Source of the DNA: an uncultured Clostridia bacterium
GTDB lineage: Bacteria; Bacillota; Clostridia; Christensenellales; Aristaeellaceae
DNA: 30,554 nucleotides
Direction: 5' to 3'
Assembly: GCA_947600345.1 (NCBI GenBank)
Contig: CANQGC010000003.1
Location: 1 to 30,554, forward strand
Part shown: piece by piece, positions 24,379 through 30,554 of the stretch
Layout: every line of letters starts with the position of its first letter
Position numbering within the stretch: position 1 is the first letter of the stretch
Made by a program: the position numbers and the translations under genes
The notes under the pieces: generated by a model
The model's input: only the letters and a program-made list of their open reading frames with translations
What the model was told of the DNA's origin: nothing
Database searches by the model: none

Positions 24379-25534
24379 GCGCTTCTTTCAGCCGCGCCAC
24401 GGCCTCCTTCAGCTGGTCCATCGTTATCGTCAGCGGGGGCAGCAGGCGCACCTTCGTCTTCGCCGTCAGCGCCAGCACGCCGCGCTCGATGCCGCGCTCC
24501 GCGACCTCCCGCGCCGGGCGCACCGGGTCGATGCCCAGCATCAGCCCCAGGCCCGTCACGCTCTTCACGCCCGGAGCGCCGCTGAGCTCCTTCACGATGT
24601 AGTCCGACTTCTCCCGCACCTCGGCCAGCAGCTTGTCGTCGATGCGGCTCAGGATGCTCAGCCCGCCCGCGCACACCGCCGGGTTGCCGCCGAAGGTCGA
24701 GCCGTGGGTGCCCGGCGTCAGCGTGTTCTCCACGCGCTCGCCCAGCATGCACGCGCCGATGGGCAGTCCGCCGCCCAGGCCCTTCGCCGTGGTCACGATG
24801 TCCGGATGCAGGCCGAAGCACATGTAGGAGTAGAGCTCGCCGCAGCGGCCGTTGCCCGTCTGCACCTCGTCGATCACCAGCAGCATGCCCTTCTCCCGGC
24901 ACAGCGCCTCCACGCCGGTCAGGAACTCCTGATCCAGCGCCACGACGCCGCCCTCGCCCTGCACGCACTCCAGCATCACCGCGCAGCAGGCGTTTTCCTC
25001 AGAAAGCCGCTTCACGTCCGCCAGGTCGTTGGCCGTGGCGTAGACAAAGCCCTCCGGGAACGGCCCGAAGTTCGTGTGGAAGGAATCCTGGCCCGTGGCC
25101 GTCAAAGTGGCGATCGTCCTGCCGTGGAAGCTGTTCTTCAGCGTGATGATGGTGTGGTGCCCCGGGCCGTAGGTGTCCAGGCCCCACTTGCGCGCCGTCT
25201 TGATGGCGCACTCGTTCGCCTCCGCGCCGGAGTTGCCGAAGAACACCTTCTTCAAGCCCGTGCGCTGGCACAGCATCTCCGCCAGCTCCGCGCAGGGGCT
25301 GGTGTAGTAGAGGTTCGATGTGTGCGGAATCGCGCCCAGCTGCGCGGTCACGGCGGCGATCCACTGGTCGTCGCCGATGCCCAGCACGTTCACCGCGATG
25401 CCGCTGCCCAGGTCGATGTACTCCTTGCCGTCCACATCCCAGGCCAGCGCGCCCTTGCCGCGCACCAGCTGAATCGGAAAGCGGCCGTAGGTCCCGGCCA
25501 CATAAGCCTTGTCCTTCTCAAAGATCGAATTCAT
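24356..25534 (-). CDS. argD: Acetylornithine aminotransferase
   Basis: This PLP-dependent class III aminotransferase converts N-acetylglutamate semialdehyde to N-acetylornithine. It has 392 aa, normal for ArgD. Motifs are FFGNSGAEANECAIK (about 98-112), SFHGRT (135-140), the IDEVQTGNGR PLP region (221-230), TTAKGLGGGLPIGA with Lys251, and GTHGSTFGGNP. GAGGTGAT lies 5 bases before the ATG. It follows argB by 30 bp and is the last arg gene of the cluster. The C-terminal LKATPHR and the TAA are read from the terminal repeat of the MITE-like element, so the native end has been replaced. The catalytic core is untouched. Confidence 0.95.
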   Translation of the reverse strand: MNSIFEKDKAYVAGTYGRFPIQLVRGKGALAWDVDGKEYIDLGSGIAVNVLGIGDDQWIAAVTAQLGAIPHTSNLYYTSPCAELAEMLCQRTGLKKVFFGNSGAEANECAIKTARKWGLDTYGPGHHTIITLKNSFHGRTIATLTATGQDSFHTNFGPFPEGFVYATANDLADVKRLSEENACCAVMLECVQGEGGVVALDQEFLTGVEALCREKGMLLVIDEVQTGNGRCGELYSYMCFGLHPDIVTTAKGLGGGLPIGACMLGERVENTLTPGTHGSTFGGNPAVCAGGLSILSRIDDKLLAEVREKSDYIVKELSGAPGVKSVTGLGLMLGIDPVRPAREVAERGIERGVLALTAKTKVRLLPPLTITMDQLKEAVARLKEALKATPHR

Positions 25535-25564
25535 AATATCACCTCATCCATTATCTCAGCCGGA

Positions 25565-26416
25565 TTACCTCAGCCGGAACATCGTTCCCATGCCTTCGTC
25601 GGTCAGGAGCTCGATCAGGATCGAATGCTTGACCCTGCCATCGATGATGAACATCCGCCGCACGCCCTTTTCGATGGCCTTGCAGGCGCACTCGATCTTC
25701 GGGATCATGCCGCCGGAGATCACGCCGTCCGCCATCAGCGCCGGCGCCTCGTCCAGGTAGATGCGGGAGATCAGCGTGTTCTCGTCGTCCTTGTCGCGCA
25801 GGATACCGGGGGTGTCCGTCAGCGCGATGACGCTCTCCGCGTGCAGCGCCACGCCAATGGCGGCGGCGGCGGTGTCCGCGTTGATGTTCAGGCTGTGCCC
25901 CTCGGTGTCCGTGGCGATGGTGGAGATGATCGGTATGTAGCCGTGATCCAAAGCGTCGAGAATCACCTGGGGATCGACCTTCACGATCTCGCCCACGTGC
26001 CCCAGCGCGGGATCCTTCTGCACGGCCTCGATCATGTGGCCGTCGATGCCGGAGAGCCCGAGCGCGCGCCCGCCGTGCTGGTGGAGCTGGGAGACCAGGT
26101 TCTTGTTAATCTTGCCGCAGAGCACCATCTGGGCGATCTCCATGGTCTCATCGTCGGTGACGCGCAGGCCGTTGACGAACTCGGACTGCTTGTTGACGCG
26201 CTTGAGCATGGCGTTGATGTCGGGCCCGCCGCCGTGGACGAGCACCATGCGCAGGCCGACCTGGGTGAGCAGGGTAATGTCGCCCATGACGGCGCCGCAG
26301 AGCTCCTCGGAGACCATGGAGCTGCCGCCGAACTTGACGACGATGATCTTACCCGCATACTTCTGAATGTAGGGAAGCGCCTGCACCAGCACTTCCGCAC
26401 GCTTCGCGTTGTCCAT
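25565..26416 (-). CDS. argB: Acetylglutamate kinase
   Basis: The enzyme phosphorylates N-acetylglutamate. It has 283 aa and an amino-acid kinase fold with VVKFGGSSM (near residue 27), VHGGGPDIN and the late NINADTAAAAIG and LTDTPGI motifs. Start 26416 has GAGGTG 9 bases upstream and gives the standard MDNAKRAEVLVQALPYIQKY N-terminus. A GTG 33 bases further up (26449) has no ribosome site. It is separated from argJ by 372 bp of palindromic repeats, so expression may be uncoupled from argCJ. Confidence 0.95.
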   Translation of the reverse strand: MDNAKRAEVLVQALPYIQKYAGKIIVVKFGGSSMVSEELCGAVMGDITLLTQVGLRMVLVHGGGPDINAMLKRVNKQSEFVNGLRVTDDETMEIAQMVLCGKINKNLVSQLHQHGGRALGLSGIDGHMIEAVQKDPALGHVGEIVKVDPQVILDALDHGYIPIISTIATDTEGHSLNINADTAAAAIGVALHAESVIALTDTPGILRDKDDENTLISRIYLDEAPALMADGVISGGMIPKIECACKAIEKGVRRMFIIDGRVKHSILIELLTDEGMGTMFRLR

Positions 26417-26460
26417 AAACCGATTCACCTCATAAGTCCGAACTATCACCGTAACCCCAG

Positions 26461-26734
26461 AAGGGAGAATCCAAGGAACCTCAGGTTCCTTGGTGAGGAT
26501 TCTTAAGGGGCAAAGCCCCTTAAGCAGGTCCGGGCAGCGCCCGAACCGGGTCTGGGCGGAGCCCAGCGTAACCCCTCAGTCACGCTTCGCGTGCCAGCTC
26601 CCTTTTCAGGGGAGCCAAGGGGCGGCCCGCGGTGTCAATGCAAGCTCCGGCAATCCGCACCAAGGCTCCACCATAGCCATACCGCGGGCCGCCGCGGCGC
26701 GGGGTAGGTTCGGGTAGCCAAAGCTACCCGAACC
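26461..26734. repeat. Palindrome array between argJ and argB
   Basis: No gene. Successive perfect inverted repeats are CCAAGGAACC/GGTTCCTTGG (26471-26493), CTTAAGGGGC/GCCCCTTAAG (26502-26524), CGGGC/GCCCG (26531-26543), CTGGGC/GCCCAG (26552-26566), CACGC/GCGTG (26581-26593), GGCGGCCCGCGGT (26621-26633) with its complement (26681-26693), and GGTTCGGGTAGC/GCTACCCGAACC (26707-26734). The GGGAGAATCCAAGGA start and a degenerate GCAA.CTCCG..CAAT segment are shared with the cluster at 14180-14716, pointing to one repeat family. Confidence 0.8.
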
Positions 26735-26788
26735 AGACAGCCGCCACTAACTCTCTAAAACGCCGCGAATCTCAACCCAAGCTCCGCA

Positions 26789-28000
26789 TTACGTCCGATA
26801 ATCCCCGTTAATCCTCACATAGTCATACGTCAAGTCGCACCCCCACGCCGTGGCCTCCGCCTCCCCGGCATTCAGGTTCACCTCAATATGAATTTCCCTC
26901 TCCAGCAGAATCTTCTTCGCCTCATCCTCAGAAAACTCCACCCCCGCGCCACTCCGGCACATGGCAATCCTGCCCGCCGCAGACGCAAAGTCCATGTCGA
27001 TCTTCGTCACGTCGATGTCCCGCCCGCAGTACCCCAGCGCACAGAGCACCCGGCCCCAGTTCGCATCCGCGCCAAACATCGCCGCTTTGACCAAAGACGA
27101 GCAGATCACCGCCTTCGCCGCCACCCGCGCGGTCACCAAATCCCAGGCCCCGCGCACGGTGCACTCCAATAGCTTCGTCGCGCCCTCGCCGTCCCCGGCG
27201 ATCTCCCGGCTCAACCCGCGCATCACCTCATACAGCGCCGCGCGGAAGGCTTCGTAATCCTCGCCATCCTCCGCCACCGGCAGATTGCCCGCCATGCCGT
27301 TCGCCAGCACCGCACAGGTGTCGTTCGTGGAGGTATCGCCGTCCACGCTTACCATGTTGAACGTGTAGTCCACCACGTCGCTGAGCGCCTTCTGTAGCAT
27401 CGCGGGCGATACCGCCGCGTCGGTGGTGATGAACACCAGCATCGTCGCCATGTTCGGATGGATCATGCCCGAGCCCTTCGCCATGCCGCCCATGCGGCAC
27501 TCCACGCCGCCCAGCTCGAAGGACACCGCCACCTCCTTGGCGTGGGTGTCCGTCGTCAGTATCGCCTCCGCCGCGTCGCCGTGGTTCGGGCCCAGGGCAG
27601 CCGCCGCGGCGGGGATGCCCGTCACGAAGGGATCGAGCGTCATCGGCTGGCCGATCACGCCCGTCGAGGACACGATCACGTCCTTCGGATCGATATTCAA
27701 AGCCTTCGCCGTCAGTTCGCACATGCCCTCGGCGATCTCCACGCCGTTGGCGTTGCAGGTGTTCGCGTTGCCGCTGTTGCAGACCACCGCCTGAGCGTAG
27801 CCGTCGGCCAGGTTCGCCCTGTCCACCGCGATGGGCGCGCCCTTCACCAGGTTGCGGGTGTACACCGCCGCCGCCGCACAGCGCGCCTCGCTGTAGATCA
27901 GCGCCAAGTCCCGCTTGGAATGGTTCCTGCGCACACCGCAGTGCACGCCGGAAGCCGCGAATCCCTTCGCGGCGCAGACGCCGCCGTCGATGAATTTCAT
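26789..28000 (-). CDS. argJ: Bifunctional ornithine/glutamate N-acetyltransferase
   Basis: ArgJ recycles acetyl from N-acetylornithine to glutamate and, if bifunctional, also uses acetyl-CoA. It has 403 aa. The self-cleavage signature KGSGMIHPNMATML is present with nucleophile Thr186. The N-terminal GVHCGVRR...RDLALI and C-terminal ...TYDYVRINGDYRT motifs are complete. The ATG overlaps the argC stop by 4 bp (ATGA), so argC and argJ are coupled. Whether it is mono- or bifunctional cannot be decided from sequence alone, and no argA or argE is in the window. Confidence 0.96.
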   Translation of the reverse strand: MKFIDGGVCAAKGFAASGVHCGVRRNHSKRDLALIYSEARCAAAAVYTRNLVKGAPIAVDRANLADGYAQAVVCNSGNANTCNANGVEIAEGMCELTAKALNIDPKDVIVSSTGVIGQPMTLDPFVTGIPAAAAALGPNHGDAAEAILTTDTHAKEVAVSFELGGVECRMGGMAKGSGMIHPNMATMLVFITTDAAVSPAMLQKALSDVVDYTFNMVSVDGDTSTNDTCAVLANGMAGNLPVAEDGEDYEAFRAALYEVMRGLSREIAGDGEGATKLLECTVRGAWDLVTARVAAKAVICSSLVKAAMFGADANWGRVLCALGYCGRDIDVTKIDMDFASAAGRIAMCRSGAGVEFSEDEAKKILLEREIHIEVNLNAGEAEATAWGCDLTYDYVRINGDYRT

Positions 28001-28932
28001 TCGATACCCTCCAGTCCCTCGGTCTCGTCCGCGCCGAGGATGAGATTGAGAAGCTGCACCGCCGCGCCCGAAGCGCCCTTGCCCAGGTTGTCGTAGGCAG
28101 CGGTCAGCAATATCCGCTCTTCGTTGCCCTGCACGCAGATGTGCATCCGGTCCGTGCCCGCCGCCGCGTTGCCCGCCAGGAAGCCGCCGCTCGAAACATC
28201 GTCGCAGACCACAATGGGCCCGGCGTAGGTCTCGCGGTACACCGCCTCAATGTCGGAAACCTTCGCGCCGCCCGCCAGCTGCTGCGGGAACAGCGGCACC
28301 GTCACCACCATGCCGCTGTAGAAGTCCGACACGATGGGGCAGAAGATCGGCGCCACGTCCAGCCCGGAAACCTTCCGCATCTCGGGCAGGTGCTTGTGGC
28401 TCTGCGTCAGGCCGTACTGGCGCGGGGAATCCAGCTCGACATTCCTGCCCTCGGCCTCGTACTCGGCGATCATCTTCTTGCCGCCGCCGCTGTAGCCGGT
28501 GATCGAGTGGCAGGAGAGCAGCGCGTCCCTCGGAACGATGCCTGCCTTTACCAGCGGCGCAACCAGCGCGATGAAGCCGCTGGCGTGGCAGCCCGGCACC
28601 GCGATGCGCTTCGAGGAGAGGATCTTCGAGCGCTGCTCGCTCGAGAGCTCCGGGAAGCCGTAGACCCAGCCCGGCGCGACCCGGTGCGCCGTGGAGGCGT
28701 CCAGCACGCGCACGGCGGGATTCTCGATCATCCCCACCGCCTCGATGGCCGCCGCGTCCGGCAGGCACAACAGCGCCACGTCGCAGGAATTCAGTATCTC
28801 CTTGCGCGCCGCGGGATCCTTGCGCCTCTCCTCCGGCAGCGAGAGGAGCTCGACATCCTTCCTGCCCGAGAGCCGCTCCACGATGCGCAATCCGGTCGTG
28901 CCGTTGCGGCCGTCTATAAATATGGAATGCAT
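27997..28932 (-). CDS. argC: N-acetyl-gamma-glutamyl-phosphate reductase, short (type 2) form
   Basis: The enzyme reduces acetylglutamyl phosphate to the semialdehyde with NADPH. It has 311 aa, shorter than the common form of about 345 aa and matching the uncommon ArgC class. DGRNGTTGLRIVERL forms the nucleotide-binding turn, catalytic Cys115 sits in VPGCHASGF, and SITGYSGGGKKM and SHKHLPEM are the active-site segments. It is the first gene of the arg cluster, preceded by a near-consensus promoter and an ARG-box-like operator. Confidence 0.94.
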   Translation of the reverse strand: MHSIFIDGRNGTTGLRIVERLSGRKDVELLSLPEERRKDPAARKEILNSCDVALLCLPDAAAIEAVGMIENPAVRVLDASTAHRVAPGWVYGFPELSSEQRSKILSSKRIAVPGCHASGFIALVAPLVKAGIVPRDALLSCHSITGYSGGGKKMIAEYEAEGRNVELDSPRQYGLTQSHKHLPEMRKVSGLDVAPIFCPIVSDFYSGMVVTVPLFPQQLAGGAKVSDIEAVYRETYAGPIVVCDDVSSGGFLAGNAAAGTDRMHICVQGNEERILLTAAYDNLGKGASGAAVQLLNLILGADETEGLEGIE

Positions 28933-28953
28933 GGCGTATCACCCGTATGTTTC

Positions 28954-28967
28954 TGAATATATATGCA
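28954..28967 (-). promoter_or_regulatory. ARG-box-like operator
   Basis: On the minus strand TGCATATATATTCA matches the ArgR core TGAAT-WWWW-ATTCA at 13 of 14 positions. It lies about 7-20 bases past the predicted start of transcription, where bound arginine repressor would block the operon. No argR gene is in the window. Confidence 0.7.
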
Positions 28968-28980
28968 TAAAGCATGTAAT

Positions 28981-29008
28981 ATTATACGCTTATATTTTCG
29001 CCTGTCAA
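28981..29008 (-). promoter_or_regulatory. Consensus sigma-A promoter of the arg operon
   Basis: On the minus strand TTGACA (29008-29003), a 16-bp spacer and TATAAT (28986-28981). Both hexamers are perfect, and the argC start is about 50 bases downstream. Confidence 0.93.
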
Positions 29009-29103
29009 GCGCATTTCCGCGAAGATAGAACAATTAACATGGATATGGATTTTTTGCCCCCTGCGGGCGTGCGAACCTCGCCGGGCAGCCGCCAGCGGGG
29101 CAC

Positions 29104-29127
29104 AAAAAACGCCGCGATGCCGCGGCG
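29104..29127 (-). terminator. Rho-independent terminator of the IMP dehydrogenase gene
   Basis: On the minus strand CGCCGCG-GCAT-CGCGGCG (7 pairs) is followed by six T, 44 bases after the stop. It insulates the arg promoter just downstream. Confidence 0.88.
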
Positions 29128-29171
29128 AAGGAAGGGGAGCGCGGCGCCTCGCACCCGCTCCCCGCCGTGCG

Positions 29172-30554
29172 TCAGCCCTCCCGCTTGGTCCCGTGCAGGA
29201 TCACGTCGTGGTAGCCGCCCTCGACGATGCTCACCGACGACACCAGCGTCAGCTTCGCGTCCCGCTGCAGGTCCGGGATCGTGGTCACGCCCACGTTGCA
29301 CATGGTGGATTTGACCTTGTACAGGCTCTTGTTCACATTGTCGTGCAGCGAGCCCGCGTAGGTGACGTAGGAATCCACGCCCTCCTCGAAGCTCAGCTTG
29401 CTCTTGCCGCCCAGGTCGTACCTCTGCCAGTTGCGGGCGCGGTTCGAACCCTCGCCCCAGTACTCCTTCACGTAGGTGCCATTGATCATCAGCTTCTGGG
29501 TCGGGCTCTCGTCGAAGCGGGCGAAGTAGCGGCCCAGCATGATGAAGTCCGCGCCCATCGCCAGCGCCAGCGTCATGTGGTAGTCGTGCACGATGCCGCC
29601 GTCGGAGCAGATCGGCACATAGATGCCGGTCTTGGCGAAGTACTCGTCCCGGGCCGCCGCCACCTCGATCAGCGCGCTGGCCTGGCCGCGGCCGATGCCC
29701 TTCGTCTCGCGGGTGATGCAGATGGAGCCGCCGCCGATGCCGACCTTCACGAAGTCCGCGCCCTGCTCGGCCAGGAAGAAGAAGCCGTCCCGGTCGACCA
29801 CGTTGCCGGCGCCGACTTTCACGGAATCGCCGTACTTCTCGCGGATGAACTTGAGCGTCTTGGCCTGCCAGCAGCTGTAGCCCTCGGAGGAGTCGATGCA
29901 CAATACGTCCGCGCCGGCCTCGATCAGCGCCGGAACGCGCTTCTCGTAGTCCAGCGTGTTGATGCCCGCGCCGACCATGTAGCTCTTCTTGGAGTCCAGC
30001 ATCTCCAGCGGGTTCTCCTTGTGCTGGGAGTAGTCCTTGCGGAACACGAAGTACATCAGGCAGCCGTTCTCGTCCACGATGGGCAGGCTGTTGAGCTTGT
30101 GCTCCCAGATGATGTCGTTGGCAGTCTTGAGCGTGGTGTCCGCCGGGGCGGTGATCAGCTTGGAAAGCGGCGTCATGAAGCTCGAAACCAGCTCGCTGGT
30201 GTCCATGCGGGACACGCGGTAGTCGCGGCTGGTGACCACGCCCAGGAGCTTGCCGTTGGGCATGCCGTCCTCGGTGACGGCCACGGTGGAGTGGCCGTAC
30301 TTCTCCTTGAGCGCCAGTATGTCCGCCAGCGTCTGATCCGGGCGGACGTTGGAGTCGCTGACCACGAAGCCGGACTTGTAGCTCTTGACGCGCGCCACCA
30401 TCGCGGCCTCATCCTCGATGCTCTGGGAGCCGTAGATAAACGACATTCCGCCCTCCCGCGCGAGCGCAATGGCCATCGTGTCGTTGGACACGGACTGCAT
30501 GATCGCGGAGACCAGCGGAATGTTCAGGGAGATGGGCGCTTCCTCCTGCCCCTT
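29172..30554 (-). CDS. guaB: IMP dehydrogenase (5' partial)
   Basis: The enzyme oxidises IMP to XMP, committing purines to GMP. The frame stays open to the right window edge (KGQEEAPISLNIPLVSAIM...), so the N-terminus is outside; 460 residues are visible. Two CBS domains (near residues 60-115 and 125-175 of the visible part) are inserted in a TIM barrel. The catalytic Cys lies in GGGSICITRETKGIG, the IMP-phosphate loop is CSDGGIV, and the mobile flap contains EGSNRARNWQRYDLGG, whose Arg-Tyr pair activates water in this family. The flap and C-terminal segments closely resemble the Tritrichomonas foetus enzyme and its bacterial relatives rather than the Bacillus/E. coli form. Confidence 0.94.
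   Translation of the reverse strand, partial: KGQEEAPISLNIPLVSAIMQSVSNDTMAIALAREGGMSFIYGSQSIEDEAAMVARVKSYKSGFVVSDSNVRPDQTLADILALKEKYGHSTVAVTEDGMPNGKLLGVVTSRDYRVSRMDTSELVSSFMTPLSKLITAPADTTLKTANDIIWEHKLNSLPIVDENGCLMYFVFRKDYSQHKENPLEMLDSKKSYMVGAGINTLDYEKRVPALIEAGADVLCIDSSEGYSCWQAKTLKFIREKYGDSVKVGAGNVVDRDGFFFLAEQGADFVKVGIGGGSICITRETKGIGRGQASALIEVAAARDEYFAKTGIYVPICSDGGIVHDYHMTLALAMGADFIMLGRYFARFDESPTQKLMINGTYVKEYWGEGSNRARNWQRYDLGGKSKLSFEEGVDSYVTYAGSLHDNVNKSLYKVKSTMCNVGVTTIPDLQRDAKLTLVSSVSIVEGGYHDVILHGTKREG

Noticed and set aside
26461..26760. A CRISPR array in the repeat-rich arg gap
   Set aside because: The repeats are different palindromes of different lengths with no constant direct repeat or regular spacers, and no cas genes are nearby.

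Overview
The window reads as a chromosomal segment of a high-G+C, Gram-positive-type anaerobe, most likely an uncultured gut or rumen Clostridia member (Christensenellales or a relative is my best guess; no rRNA is present to confirm it). Supporting signs are a class B sortase with a sortase-anchored CnaB adhesin, the acetylase branch of the meso-diaminopimelate pathway as in Bacillus (dapH plus a dapL-like gene), sigma-A type promoters (TTGACA/TATAAT), strong AGGAGG ribosome sites, a Firmicutes-type arginine gene order, and gene-poor gaps packed with palindromic repeats.

Layout. (1) 1-8115, plus strand: three translationally coupled genes for a cell-surface system: a giant repeat adhesin (5' end outside the window), a class B sortase on a long disordered stalk, and a secreted protein of unknown role. 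(2) 8226-9080: a protein with three cysteine-rich repeats and an AP2-type DNA-binding domain, closed by a strong terminator. (3) 9272-13946: a promoter and an operon for a tripartite tricarboxylate-type transporter (tctC, tctB, tctA) followed by an overlapping type I sulfatase gene. Two copies of an unusual double-hairpin element sit directly after the tctC and sulfatase stop codons. (4) 14101-16577: a palindrome-rich gap, an acyltransferase-3 membrane protein, and a damaged secreted-protein gene with a 10-G tract and an in-frame amber stop. (5) 16740-22685: a lysine/DAP block. On the minus strand dapL, dapA, dapB, lysC and an unknown membrane protein run together; dapH diverges from them. (6) 22686-24378: a gap with phased A/T tracts, a secreted SH3-NlpC/P60 hydrolase, hairpins, and a 167-bp MITE-like element whose terminal repeat forms the last codons and stop of argD. 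(7) 24356-28932, minus strand: argC, argJ, a palindrome array, argB and argD, driven by a near-consensus promoter with an ARG-box-like operator just downstream. (8) 29104-30554: a partial IMP dehydrogenase gene of the Tritrichomonas-like bacterial subtype with its terminator.

How the genes work together. The first operon builds and probably anchors a wall protein. The transporter/sulfatase operon suggests uptake of an organic acid coupled to desulfation of a substrate, which is inference. The dap and arg blocks are complete enough to supply mDAP/lysine and to carry acetylglutamate to acetylornithine with acetyl recycling by ArgJ. The most unusual content is non-coding: a structure-conserved, sequence-variable double hairpin, two palindromic clusters that share motifs, a MITE editing the end of argD, and a possible slipped-strand poly-G switch.
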